Part shown: in pieces, positions 22,511 through 33,595 of the stretch
How the letters are laid out: each line of letters begins with the position of its first letter
Position numbering within the stretch: position 1 is the stretch's first letter
Assembly (NCBI GenBank): GCA_023101885.1
Contig: JALPQD010000241.1
Span: 2,477,001 to 2,541,000 of the forward strand
Source: Typhlomys cinereus
Lineage: Eukaryota > Chordata > Mammalia > Rodentia > Platacanthomyidae
Direction: 5' to 3'
Length of the DNA stretch: 64,000 nucleotides
The notes under the pieces: model-generated
Databases searched by the model: none
Seen by the model: only the letters and a program-made list of their open reading frames with translations
Told to the model about the DNA's origin: nothing
Program-made: the position numbers and the translations under genes

Positions 22511-22846
22511 GCTGGCTGGTGGGAGGAGCTGGGGACCAGTGGGCTGCCTAGGGTTTGGGGGTTGGCGGGGGGAGCTTACCTAGGTTGCTATGAGTCCCGG
22601 TTGGACTGTGCGCATCCCAGGAGGGTGGGGAAAGAGATGAAGTGGCAGTGGCAGGGCGCTATTAACCTGGGGAGCTGGAGACGTGGCCCAGGGGGTCCTC
22701 TCCGGCCTGGCGAAACGCCATCTGCGACTGGCTGGTTGGAGGACCTGGGGCCAGTGGGCTGCCTGGGGTTTGGGAGTGGGCGGGGGAGGGGGGTCGCAGT
22801 GAGAACCGGCTGGACTGCGCGTGTCCCAGTCGGTTGGGGAAGAGGC
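22511..22846 (-). promoter_or_regulatory. L1 5' UTR tandem monomers (about 1.5 units)
   Basis: Two related GC-rich units, starting at 22,512 and 22,728, offset 216 bp. The second is cut off at the target duplication. Tandem promoter monomers are known in rodent L1 (mouse A, F and Tf types). The 154-codon plus frame here is an artefact of GC-rich sequence. Sequence 22,373-22,510 links the monomers to ORF1. Confidence 0.7.
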
Positions 22847-22861
22847 TTCATGTCAACTTTT
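22847..22861. repeat. Target-site duplication, right copy, of the L1 composite
   Basis: TTCATGTCAACTTTT, one difference from 13,975-13,989. It directly abuts the truncated monomer. Confidence 0.7.
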
Positions 22862-23215
22862 ATGACTAGGTGCCTAGGTTTCCATGTACATGGTTCCTCC
22901 ACAGGCTCACATATTGGATACTTGATCTCTAGCTGTGGTGCTGTTTTGGGAAGTTGTGGAACCTTCAGGAGATGGAGACTAGTTGAAGGCAGTGAGCCAC
23001 TGGTGACCAGGCACTGGGGCATATAAGAAAGATCCAATTCTGACCCAGGTCTCTGCTTCCTGCTTCCTGATCCAAGAGATATGAGCAAGCCAGCTCCAAT
23101 CACCATTTTCTATTTACAATGAACCATGTCTTCCTAAACCTAAACCATGCCAAAATAAAACCTCCATTCCTTAAGTTGCCTTTATCAGGTATTTGGTTAC
23201 AGGAATGAGAAAATT
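22862..23215 (+). mobile_element. MaLR-like solo LTR
   Basis: Shares the 'AGGCTCACAT' block, 'GGAACCTTCAGGAGATGGAG', an AATAAA near 23,155 and a 'TTACAGGAATGAGAAAATTA' end with the LTR at 188-846. It is inserted in the ancient L1M next to the target site of the L1 composite. Confidence 0.55.
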
Positions 23216-23615
23216 ATTAATGCGATAGGAATATCATGCTATTTCAATATGATTTTAATTTGCATTTATTTGCATAATTTCAGCCTGCATGCATTCAAGT
23301 CACTTTTCCCAGGTCATTAGGAAGACGTTTTGTTTTAAGACTTAATTTTGGAAAGGGCAACTGTAGGTTTACAGCAAAATTGAAAGGAAGGCATAAATAT
23401 TTCCTTATATGAACCCTTCCCTACACATACGAAGTCTCCCCAGAGTGACACACTGATGACACATCACTGCCACTCAAGCCTATAGCCAGCATTTGTGTGA
23501 CTCTTGATACTGTACATCTGTAGGTTTTCACCAATATGTATAGAATATCCATCTTAGGGAATCACAGGAACATTTTCATTTTCTTAAAAATCTCTGTGTA
23601 CTGTCACTCTTTAAG
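23216..23615 (-). mobile_element. Ancient L1 (L1M type), right part
   Basis: Resumes the L1M sequence broken at 13,974 ('tgattttaatttgcattt'). From about 23,335 it looks like a further ancient L1 segment ('ctgtaggtttacagcaaaattg'). Confidence 0.45.
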
Positions 23616-25447
23616 ATGATCTCCTCTCCCTCTCTTTATGGAAGGTCCAGGTATTTTTTTGTGTGTGCTTGGAGATTTATTAATTTTAATAGCTTTGCAT
23701 GGATCAGATGCAATGTGTACTGGTGTTGTTTTATGTGGACTGACAATATTATTGATTTTATTAAATGGCTGTAGACCTTAAGAAGTAGCAAGAAACCTAG
23801 GGACATGAAATTTACTAGCAAGAGAGGTGTAGAAAGAAAGGGACTTGGGATCAGGAAAGAAGATAAAGATACCAGAGGAAGTTGAACACAGCACAGCAGA
23901 TAGTCAGGGTGATGTAAGAAGAGAACATGAATTTGAATTACAAGTTGGTATGGGTCTTAGGGTTACTCCTAACTACTTAGGGTATCTTGAACTGATAACA
24001 AGAGGCCTCAATTTCTATATGTATGAGCTGGACCCGAAAGATTTTTTATTTAACACTGAGAATGTTATAAAAGGTGAGGGATTGGAGCACAAATTCTGAT
24101 AACGGAACTCCAGGGACCTACTTGCCAGTGGGGGAAAATATCCTTTGGAAATGATCTTACTAGGCAACAGCATATGCATGAATGATGCAAGAGAATCAGT
24201 GGGCATTGAGCAAGAAAGGAACAATCTGCAGGGTGTGACTGCTTCCTTCTTGTCCCCTTCCAGCCCAGGGCAGTTTTGTCTCATCATGCCTGCTCACTTA
24301 GTGATGGCTGCAACCAAGAATGCTGTCTCCTTGCACCCAGTGAGAGGCCTTTCTTCTGCAAGGAGCAGACTTCAGCGTTCCTTATTTTGTCCCCATCCAC
24401 TGGCTGCTGAGGCTGAGTCCAAGCTAAGGGTTCCCTTCTGCTCAGTCTATACTATGGACCAGATAGGCTGAGGATATTGGGGGTCTTTACCCTCTTACCC
24501 CAGTTTGCTATGATTTTAGGTCAGGACAAGCAAGCCATGAAGACCTCAGTCTGTTGTATCCCCTTTATCAAGGATCCCTTTCTACAGCAGAGAAGCTTAA
24601 GGTCATCCTCACCCCATACTCCAGAGTACAGTCCCTAGAGACTTGCCTAGGAGAGAAGCTGGCCACAAAACCGGCATCCCTGATCTCTTCCCAAGCAGAT
24701 GGCTTTTTTGTCATGGAGTGTGAAGTTCAAACCTAAGGACCCTCTCAAGTGCAGTGCAGCTTCTGGCGAATGACAATCAATGCACAGCCATAATATGATC
24801 CAGCTTGGGTGGTTGGTGAGCTGGACAGTTTGAAAAAGAGACCTCTCAGGGCCAGAAGAAACCTCATCTATGAACCTAGGAAGTTCCTCCAACATAATCA
24901 ATTTTTGATTAGATTAGTTCATGGAGTGATTTGAACCTCAAGAATTGTAGATAGGAACACTTTGGAGAAGTCAGCGAAAGAAAGAGAGTTCTCTTGCCAT
25001 CCCAATGACTCCAAACCTGTATCTCTCTGAACCACATCAGAGGCTGCACTCTCACACTAAATTGAGACAGTCGCTAAACAATAGCAATAACAAACAAGTA
25101 ATCACAGGGCTTGTAGGGGATAGCAATATTCAGATCGGTTATAACCTGTCACCTAAAATGTTCAGTTTCCAACTGAAAATTAGGAGGCATATAAGCATAC
25201 AGGGAAATATAACCTATACACTGGAAGAAAGAGAAGTCCACAGAAATTGCTCATGAGAATCACCAGATGCTATGCATATGTATATGATGCATATATATAT
25301 GATGCATACGTACATGTACACATGATGAGTATGTATACGACATATATGCATATGATGTATGTATGTGTATATGCATATTTGGGTGTGTTGTGAGCTTGTG
25401 TGTGCAGGTCATCATAAATGTAATTTCTCAGACATCATTCTTCATTT
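23616..25447. other. Unassigned sequence
   Basis: No supported gene; frames up to 108 codons (24,145-24,471) have no recognisable domain. 25,255-25,390 is an AT-rich ATGCAT/TATATA-type low-complexity stretch. Confidence 0.4.
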
Positions 25448-25620
25448 TTTTTTTGAGGTAGGGTTTCTTACCAGTCTAGAACTTGTGAAGTAGGCTGGGC
25501 TGATTACCCAGACAGCCCTAGGGATCCACTCATCTCCATTTCCCCAGCACTGCCATGTTTAGGTTTTTCACAGAGGTGCTGGGTTTCCTGTCTTAACTAT
25601 GTCTCTGACCCCAGATGCCT
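25448..25620 (-). mobile_element. B1/B4-like SINE fragment
   Basis: The plus strand shows a T-run then 'gaggtagggtttctta', 'aggctgggctgatta' and 'ccccagcactgcc', the reverse of a B1-type body, followed by a diverged tail. Confidence 0.45.
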
Positions 25621-25914
25621 TATTTTAACCACAAAGGATGTCAAAATAGATATTATTAAAAACGTTCACACAAATAAGGGCAATTATGATTATAAAAATA
25701 AAGAATGATAAAATATCAATATTGGCTCAAATAGAGAATACGAATACAATACTAACCACAACATCTAATTGTAAACTTCCGTCTAAACACTTCTCATTTT
25801 ATCTTTAGATAAGAAAAGATCTCAACAACCAAACAAAACACAACCTAATGCAATGGAAGAGCAGTGAAATAGACAATAACAACCAACTGGAGTACTCATG
25901 ACTCTGAAATGCTC

Positions 25915-26490
25915 AGCTGGGAATCAGGCCAACCAAATCTCTCCCTATCCTAACTAAGGCTCAGAGAATCTTGCAGAAGAGGGGGCTGGTAGGATTGTAA
26001 GACCCTAAAGATGGGGAGGTCCACAGAATGGCTAGGTCATTTCACTCAAGACAGGGCTACTGCACATGGGAACTTACTGAAATGAGACTTATCTTCACCA
26101 TACCTACACTATGACTAACCTATCAACCTTCCCCCATTGGCTAGTGAGGAACTTAGGAGAAATAATTATATGCAGGGGGAACCTTAGCAGCTGGGGCTAG
26201 ACAGGTGAGGAGAAGTGTCCCTATCAGTGGCTCTATCCAAGGGAGTGCCACTTAATCTGCCACAGAGGCCTGACCCCACTAGAGCAGACAATCCAGAGAG
26301 AACCCTGGGACCCACAGACGCAGATAGGCGGGGGGGAAGGAGTGGGATGGATTGATGAAGGGAAGAGAGAGTGGGAGAGAAAAGGGGGATGGGAGGGAGG
26401 AGGGAAGAAATGGGGAGCAGGAAAATCACTCATTTTGCTTGAAAATATAGAAAAAATAAAAATAAATATAAAAAAGAATATTAATAGAAA
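25915..26490 (+). mobile_element. L1 3' end (Lx-like), plus strand
   Basis: Begins around 'ctaaggctcagagaatcttgcagaag' and ends with a GGGAGGGAGGAGGG purine tract and an A-rich tail near 26,450-26,490, as expected of an L1 3' UTR. The first 110 bp recur at 63,886-64,000. The open frames are artefacts. Confidence 0.5.
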
Positions 26491-26564
26491 ATAGTTTAAA
26501 ACAGCATCAAATAAAAACTCTGAGGCTGCAAACTACATAAATGAAATAAATTATTACCAGAGGG

Positions 26565-26800
26565 GGCTTGAGAGTTGATTTGAAGTCACAGACAAAAGAA
26601 CTGTCAAAATTAAAATCCATCACAGAGACTTTGCAAGAAGACTTGAGAGAAAAAAGAATAAAGGAAAACACAGAGCCTCAGAGACCAAGCGAGATTATGG
26701 AACACGCTAACATATTATTCTGGAGTGTCAGAAAGAGCAGAAGGAGAGAAAGAAGAGCCAAAGAAGTAATGGCTGGGAAGGGGGCATGACATTGTCACAG
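26565..26800 (+). pseudogene. Ancient L1/HAL1 ORF1-like fragment
   Basis: The plus frame 26,568-26,789 has the order of an old L1 ORF1: Lys/Glu-rich coiled coil, then NTEPQRPSEIMEHANIL. This matches the 'cagagcctcagagacc' and 'aagaaataatggc' blocks known from L1M/HAL1. Short and decayed. Confidence 0.5.
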
Positions 26801-27044
26801 AAAGAGTAGTCAAGGAGAGAGTGAAACTGGTGGATTCTATAATGTTGGACTGAGGGAGTCCAAAGTGACTTCCCCTTTAATCTATTATGTGCCCGACTTA
26901 TCTCAAAGAAACATCAAGGGTATCTCAAAGAAACATTCCTGGCCTGAGAATACCAGGGGTTCAGGTGTCAATTCCACATGGCACTCTGGTGATCTGCTGG
27001 GGAACAAGTGAAGGAAATAGACCTGGAAATAGACCAGAACATCT
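26801..27044. other. Unassigned sequence
   Basis: Nothing recognised. Contains a short direct repeat of 'TATCTCAAAGAAACAT' near 26,899 and 26,921. Confidence 0.35.
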
Positions 27045-27145
27045 TTTGGGAGTTGTCTTTCTATCATGTGTATTCCAGGGATCGAACTCAGGTCAACAGA
27101 CTTGGTAGAAAACACCTTTACTCACTGAGCCATCCTTCTGGACCA
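27045..27145 (-). mobile_element. B3-like SINE fragment
   Basis: The plus strand shows 'ccagggatcgaactcaggtc', 'acacctttactcactgagcc' and 'ccttctggacc', the reverse of a tRNA-derived B3/B2-type head. Confidence 0.6.
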
Positions 27146-28756
27146 AGTTCTGGTGATCTAACGTGCATTCGTAACATCTAGAAGAGAGAACTTTAAATAT
27201 GTTTTCACCAAGACATGGTAAATTTTTGACATGATATGCTAACTACCACAACTGTGTATCACACAATGGACATATGTGTTGAAACACCATACCATATGCT
27301 ATGTCGCAAATATGTAAAGCTACTAGGTATCAATCAAAAAAATGAAAACGAAAACTCCAACGACTAGAGGGATTGGTTTAGCTCCCACACACCACGGGAT
27401 CGCATGAGACTGGGTATGTGGGGCATGGGTTAGCTACACTTGGCTCATTGGAGTGGACCTGATGGAAGAAGGGCAGGAAGGCAGGTCCACCTGCAAAAGC
27501 ACATTCTAAGTCTTACTGACTTCCCATCTGCTAACATCCCAGAAACCCAGACATCATTATCCGGAGTCATAAATTCGCATGCAAAGGAGATGGATAAGCA
27601 GTCTTAACACTGAAGAAAGAATGAAGGTCTGGAACCACAGCACGGCTCATTGCCATACGCTAGCAAGTTCCTTTGTTTATCTGAAAAGAAAAAAAACCCA
27701 GATAATTATATTATTGTAGGTGCATCCTTGACATCTCATATAAAATCACTGACAAGTAACTTCCTTCCTATACAAAAGCTACTATGGATAATGTCACTCT
27801 TGCCCTTCAATCTCTTACTGCTGTTAGTTTGACAACAAACAAGTACATAATAATTGAAAAAATTCCTCATCCCAACACACAGTACATAGTAGAATTTTGT
27901 CTGCTATACCTAGTATGCTCCTATTTAGGATCTTTTATCAATTTTGCATTTGTGAAAACACCTTTGGAGAGCTTCAATCAGAGTGTCTGGCTACTTTGAA
28001 TTCTGCTACTTTAAGTTTTCTTAATGTCAAAATAATGTCTTACATGCCCACAGTCTTTTTTTCATCCATCCCTTTTTGGGGTTGTGTGGTACCTTGACAT
28101 TTCACAGGGTCATAATGAGGCTCTTTGTTTTAAGAATCCAGGCTGAGCATCCATTATCTAAGTTGGTGTCCTGTTGGCGTGTAGCACTGACTGGCGCTGA
28201 CTGAGTGATGTTAGGGTTGATTCAGGGGCATGGGAGCTCTCAAGCTCCCATAAATCCTTCTTACCTGAGAAGACAAGCAAGTGTCTGGAAAAGCAATAAA
28301 GTCCTCGTGCTGGATGAGTGTGCCTGCTGCCCGTGGGAGGAAAACAAAGCCATCTGCTCTGTTGGTGGCAGCAACACACTGCACCAGGCTCCAAGCCCAC
28401 TGACCTGCTTTGTGGTCTGAGGTCTGAAATATTCCAGCCAGATGTAGAACTGACTCTGTGGCTTAGTAAACCTGACAAAGGAGTTGCAGAAGCTCATTTG
28501 TTAGCTTTGAAAACAGCAAGTGAAACAGGCTTAGAATCAGCTTCATGGAGACATGACTTGTGGGGTATGTGTGTGGGGAGAGGAACAGGTGAGCTCTGTT
28601 ACAATAGGCCAGGGTTTTCATCAAGCTGATGGTCTCTTTGGAGTCCACATGGCAAGTGACCATGTGTTGAGATTCAAGCTAGACTCAAGTGGATCTATGT
28701 TAAGCTTCCATTCAATTTAGGCAAGAAATGGAAATTCCCTTTCAGGGTTGTCTAAT
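27146..28756. other. Unassigned sequence
   Basis: About 1.6 kb without a supported gene or clear repeat. The 106-codon minus frame at 28,158-28,478 and its overlaps lack domains. Confidence 0.4.
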
Positions 28757-28774
28757 AAGATTTTGAGACTTCTT

Positions 28775-29059
28775 GGGGCTGGAGAGGTGGCTCAGGGGTT
28801 AAGCCTCTGCCTTGCGGGCAGAAGGGTCCTGAGTTCGGATCCTAGACCCCACGTATAGACGCTGGGCATGAAGAGGGGGCGGCCTGTGTTTCCAGTCCTG
28901 GTACCCTGTGAATCCCGGGGCAGAGTAAACAAGGAGGAGGTGGAGGTGTCCATCTTGGTTCCTGAATTCGTCTGTGGTTCTACACACCCACACATACATA
29001 CACGCACGCACACACACATACACACACAATTTAATAATTAATGAAAAAAATTAAAAAAA
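28775..29059 (+). mobile_element. CA-bearing tRNA-derived SINE, copy 3
   Basis: Plus-strand complete copy: GGGGCTGGAGAGGTGGCTCAG head, A box, B box GAGTTCGGATCC, body with GAATTC, short CA tract and an A-rich tail. It is flanked by an exact 18-bp duplication, AAGATTTTGAGACTTCTT, at 28,757-28,774 and 29,060-29,077. The CA tract is the shortest of the family. Confidence 0.93.
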
Positions 29060-29284
29060 AAGATTTTGAGACTTCTTGCTCAGGCCAGCCTGGTTCCTCA
29101 TGAGCTTGTTACTTCTTCTTAACACTTAGGTTCCTGGGGACTTTTTTGTTGGAAAAGTCTCAGGAAGATCCTTGTATTCATCACAACTTTCGGGAGTTTC
29201 TTTCTGTTTCTCTGTGAAATGCCTCTCTCTTCTCTTTGCCTGCCTTCTACATGCCAGCAACCTGTTCTAAAAGTGCTGGATAAC

Positions 29285-29495
29285 ATCCTGGTTGACAGAA
29301 TGGACTTTAGAGACACACTGCCTGGCTTGGACACTTGGCTCAGACATTCAGAAGTCACTTAAGCAGATCACTTACCCTCCTGTAGGATTGTCTTATCAAC
29401 TATCATGATCAGGCTTCTATGAACATGGGTTAAATGAGATAATGCATGGAACCCATAACCTGTTGAGGATATGGAATTATAGGCTATTATCAGTA
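29285..29495 (-). mobile_element. MIR SINE fragment
   Basis: The reverse of a MIR: 'agtcacttaagcagatcacttaccctcc' and 'gttaaatgagataatgcatgg' on the plus strand. Confidence 0.6.
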
Positions 29496-29867
29496 CCACT
29501 GCCTTTTATCTTCTGCTGGATAAAATGCACCTGAGTGGTAATAACAGAGCTTCTTACAGGTTGTCTTAACCTGCATTTCCCTCAAGTCTTCTATAGTTGA
29601 ATATGTTTGGAAAACATTGCTTACCAGGTGTGTTTGTGTATGCATTCCTAATGTATTTTCAAACCACAGAACTACTGCCTGAAATTTTCCATAGCCCAGG
29701 AAAAATGAGGAGAATCTCTGGTAGGATTCTGAGCCCTTCTGAATGAACTAATCAGCAACCAGCCCTTATCACCCCCAAGGGGAGTAATGGAACTTACTAA
29801 CATTTCCTCTGTGCCAAAAATTGATTGTGGCATCTGAAGATTAACTGTTTCAATAAAAGCATATTAA
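29496..29867. other. Unassigned sequence
   Basis: No gene or repeat recognised between two MIR copies. Confidence 0.35.
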
Positions 29868-30030
29868 TAGCCCCCATTATTGACTGCTTGGAATGTGCCA
29901 GGCAATTTTTTTTTAAATAAATGATCTCTAACTGCCCCAAGATTTTCTTTTGTAGGATGAGTGTGACTATCCCTGGTTTCAAGAGGAGGAAGTTGAGGTT
30001 CTATAGAGTCCAGATTCCTGGTCAGTTCTG
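29868..30030 (+). mobile_element. MIR SINE fragment
   Basis: MIR order: 'attgactgcttggaatgtgccaggca', then a diverged core, then 'aagaggaggaagttgaggttc'. Confidence 0.55.
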
Positions 30031-30590
30031 AAGCTTCTGAGTATCACTGTGTGAAAGGGTGCTGGAGAACTTGGCTTTGCAGAAGTGCTTAAAGACACTA
30101 GAGAAGACAGAGAAAAAGAAGAACTAGTTAGTAGAGTCACATTGCATTTTATTTTACTTTTTTCTTTAAAGAACATTATCTGGTGTCATCACTCACTTGA
30201 TTCCTCATATGTTTGACTTGGCCCAGCCGTCTTGCTAGGTTTGCACCAGCGCGTTCCTTCTCTCCTGGCTCTGCTCTGTACTCACCTGAGTCCTGTGATT
30301 TGGGGCTTTTTCTCACAAGGATCTTTTCCAACAGGGTCACCTTTGCATGCCTAACTTGATAAACTTTCCTTCTCTGAGCAACCTGTCCCAGGCATTCCAG
30401 ACAAAATCGACCACCCCTTTTTTATGCCACACAGTTTTATTCAGACTCATGCATTGCAGTTAGTTTGTTGCACTAAATTTGCTTTCTGAAAGATGGAAAC
30501 AGTGAGTCAGGATCAATGTGGTCTTCCAGATAGGTGTTTATTCTGTCTTGTTTTTTAAAATTATTTATTTAAGAGAAAAGGAGAGGGAGA
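30031..30590. other. Unassigned sequence
   Basis: No supported gene or clear repeat. Confidence 0.35.
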
Positions 30591-30637
30591 GGAAAAAGGA
30601 GAGGAAGAGAGGAAGAAGAGAGGGATGGAGAGAGTGG

Positions 30638-30672
<35 letters not shown>
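30590..30672. repeat. GA-rich simple repeat
   Basis: Purine tract ending in an uninterrupted (AG)n from about 30,637. It borders a B3-like SINE, so it may have grown from that SINE's tail. Confidence 0.85.
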
Positions 30673-30674
<2 letters not shown>

Positions 30675-30679
30675 TGCAT

Positions 30680-30818
30680 GCCACAATTCACACATGGAGG
30701 TTAGAGAACAGCTTTCACAAGTTGGAAATTGGTTCTCTCTTAGATGGCATGGGGATGAAACCCTGGTTGCCTGGTTTGCAGAGAAGTTCCTTTACTCACT
30801 GAATCACCTTGTTGGCCC
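30680..30818 (-). mobile_element. B3-like SINE fragment
   Basis: The plus strand shows 'cacatggaggttagagaacag', 'ggttctctcttag' and 'cctttactcactgaatcacc', the reverse of a B3-type SINE. Confidence 0.6.
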
Positions 30819-31596
30819 TTGCCTCTTTTTTTTAAATGATGCATAGAATCATTGAAGCTCAAATAAGTGCTTAGCACTAGAGCGCTGGTATCCACCCTAA
30901 TTTTAGAACCTAGGGACACCTGAGTGCCAAGCTGCTAACTGAGTTAAACAAATATATCATCTTGGATATCTTGACATTAAAGGAAAACTTCACCATCATG
31001 GTTGTCTCAACATCACCCTCATTACTCCATCTGAGTCTTGCTTCACACACACCTTCTTTCTGCCTCTCCTTGCTCTGTGGGAAGCTTTTGATTTTTTCAA
31101 CTTTACAGAGGGCAATTAAAAGAAATCAATTAAAGTCAGACCTGTGAAGGCAGCAATCCAACAGAGAGAGAATAAATGAGCAAGATGTTTATCATCAAGG
31201 AAGCTGAAAAGCTAATATTGTCTAAATAGTCATCTGAAGGTGTGAGGCCGACAGCCACATGTGTCCTAGGACAACTGGAGGAGGCAAAAGTTTTGCTCTT
31301 TTGCTCTCCTGGCTGACTTGGTCAGGTGAGACAGAGATAGTCAGTGCAGATGGGCTATGCCATTTTCCCTTTGGACACTGAAGTCCAAAGTCATGTCACC
31401 ATCAGCCACCGCACTGACATAACCACGACCTTCATAGTTAGGCTTTCTGAATACTTTTTGGTAAAAATTTCCTTGGAGATAAGAGAAAATGAAGTCCAGG
31501 CTATAACTCACAAGTTCTGGAAGGAATATGTTCAGGCATTGTCTAATAGTATTTGACAATGAGACAATGAGAAAAACTGTGCAAAAATGATGTACT
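30819..31596. other. Unassigned sequence
   Basis: No supported gene. The 153-codon minus frame at 31,341-31,802 overlaps a SINE and has no recognisable domain. Confidence 0.4.
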
Positions 31597-31775
31597 CCTA
31601 GGTGGATGAGATAGCTCAACTGGTAAGGTACCTGTTTGTGAACCTGGAGACCTGCTTTCAATTCCCAGGAGGAGAAACTTCTAGAAGGTTTCCTTTGATT
31701 TCCATCTGTGTGCCGCAGTATGCATGTGTAGTCTTTTCGACTCTCTTTCAAATAAAATATAGAAGAAAAAATATA
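31597..31775 (+). mobile_element. Diverged B2-superfamily-like SINE
   Basis: The tRNA-like head 'gatgagatagctcaactggtaagg' with 'gacctgctttcaattccc' (B box) is followed by a body ending 'ctctttcaaataaaat'. The tail differs from the CA-bearing family, so this is a separate and older family. Confidence 0.5.
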
Positions 31776-32685
31776 TACAGTGCTATCTTGGGAGAAGCTC
31801 AAGTCCAGTCATACAACCTTCCCACACATCACCAGCCATGTCTGAGGCTTCTCTCCTGACTGCTCCACAGATAAGAATAGATCCTATCCCCTCTTCTCCC
31901 AGAGCTAGGATGCAAACCCAGAGACGTACACGTGCCACACAAGTGCTTTACCACTAAACTCTATTCCTCTCTCTCTCTCATCAAGTTTGATTGTTGTAGT
32001 TTGACTATTCCCATATGAGGGAATAGGCCTGAAATGTGTATATAGTCCACTGTAGACTTTTTTTTTAAATTTTGAAGCCAGAGTTTCAGTGCTGAGATAT
32101 TGAATGAACTTAGTTGTGCCTGAGTTAACTTGTATCTTCCTTTAATTGCTCTCCTGACTACTTATGGGTCTTGTGAATCAGACTTTTAGTTTCTGTACTT
32201 TCATAGAATTGTCTTTCTGAGACCTGTACCTTCTTGAACATTCATTTTCAGATGGATATTTGTAAAAATTGCTTGTATTCTCATTTGTTACTCTTATACC
32301 TAAGAGTTCATTAGAGAGTATGGTTAGAGATGCAACTATAGGTAAATGAATAGTGATCTCACAGTAGTTAACTGCATCAAGTAGATATATTATTATTTAG
32401 AACCATGGAGGTGGAAGAAAGCAACACTAATTAAACAAAAGAAAGATATTTTATGATTCTGGTATGGATTGTAGAATGTAAGAATACAAATATGACCACA
32501 TTTCAGGACCTTAGAAACTCTCAGGACTGATTCTTATCACCAATTCTCTTCACATGCTAGCCTTTTTCTTCCTATTATTCATGTGTGGAGACTTTTAGAC
32601 TTTTTCCATCTCTAATATATGTTACAGAAGATAGGATTAGACATTCTATGAGCTCCCCCATCTTGCAATAAGCATTTAAGTTTTA
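31776..32685. other. Unassigned AT-rich sequence
   Basis: No supported gene or clear repeat. Contains a TC tract near 31,965. Confidence 0.4.
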
Positions 32686-33595
32686 AAAAAATTGTTACTT
32701 TTTTGCCTAATTATACAAGCTCAATAGGTACCCCCTTTCTTCTCCCTCCCCCTCCCTTCTTTCCTGTTGTCCCCCCATTCCACTCTACCTCCTTCTCATT
32801 CTCTGCCCCCCCCATGCACTTTCCTTCACTCCTCCTTTCTTGGTGCTTCCTGCCTTCTCCTTCCCATCCTACAGAATATCTCTTTATGTGGGTGCTGAAT
32901 TTCCCTCTGAGTTGTCTACACTAGTGAGGATTCAGGTCTCAGTGGAATATGTTGGGTCCCTTCTTGAGCTGCCTGCTGGTATGGAAACTCTATTATGTCT
33001 GTTTATAACACCTTGCCTTTAAGGATCTTACTTCTTGAAGCCTTCTCTCTGTGATCCTTGATAGATTTTGGGGGGTTGTTGACATGTTAGCCAGTGTGCA
33101 GGTCAGGCAAGGTTCCCCCTGACTTGTGTGGAGTATCTTGCATATTGTTGGTCCTTCCCGTCTTTAGGCTCTCACAATTTTGCCTCTTCCGCGAGGTTCC
33201 CTGAGCTTTAGGATGAGGAGAGATTTGGCTAGTCTGGTTCTGGGTGAATATTGCAGATATTTGATGTTCTGAATTATGGTTTGTTGTCGTTTTCAATTTT
33301 GCTGTTCTTGCACTGCCCTTGGCTGTATTGGTTGTTGAAGTCATCTCCTAACCAAAGATAGAGGACTGTTTAAAAGAAGATCTTAATATAAGAAAGAGGC
33401 ACAAAGATAGATGAAAAAACAGAAGTAGGGCACAACAGTGAAAGGGGTCAGTCTCCTGTTTGCTGGTTGGTTACCATCTAATTGTCAGTCTCTAAACCTT
33501 CCCTGTCTGGGGAGATCAAACCTGATCAGTTCCAATTGAATAAGAAGGGAAGTGAGAGTGAGCTGTACCGGATGTCTTGCTACTTACATGTAGTA
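32686..33595 (-). mobile_element. Older L1 3' end with retained 3' UTR intron
   Basis: Homologous to the 3' UTRs at 13,990 and 15,437: 'aagctcaataggtacccc', a pyrimidine-rich block, 'cttgtgtggagtatcttgca', 'ttccctgagctttaggatg'. It is more diverged, so it is an older insertion. It carries the intron segment at 33,348-33,587 and ends soon after. Confidence 0.8.
33348..33587 (-). other. L1 3' UTR intron, retained in an older copy
   Basis: On the minus strand it begins GTAAGT at 33,587 and ends CTCTATCTTTGGTTAG at 33,348, about 240 bp. The position matches the 235-bp segment at 16,048-16,282. The donor here fits the consensus better than in the younger copy. Confidence 0.6.

Larger units (their letters stand above)
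13990..22846 (-). mobile_element. Young L1 composite, full-length type, inactive
   Basis: Read on the minus strand the order is: about 1.5 tandem 5' UTR monomers (22,846-22,511), duplicated ORF1 sections, the ORF1 C-terminal domain, ORF2 endonuclease (split by a SINE), reverse transcriptase, ORF2 C-terminus, a 3' UTR with retained intron, and an A15 tract (15,436-15,422). About 30 bp of linker follows, then a second, 5'-truncated ORF2 end plus spliced 3' UTR ending at 13,990. The single pair of 15-bp duplications brackets the whole structure. In-frame stops, frameshifts and a changed endonuclease motif make it inactive. It is nested in the ancient L1M element. Confidence 0.85.

Noticed and set aside
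22562..23026. 154-codon plus frame and 172-codon minus frame as genes
   Set aside because: They cover GC-rich L1 5' UTR monomers and a MaLR-like LTR, with no recognisable domain.
28775..28850. Host tRNA gene
   Set aside because: A and B boxes are present but the sequence is a SINE head repeated in nine copies with duplications; no cloverleaf with a paired acceptor stem.
31341..31802. 153-codon minus frame as a gene
   Set aside because: No recognisable domain, overlaps a diverged SINE, and composition is unremarkable.
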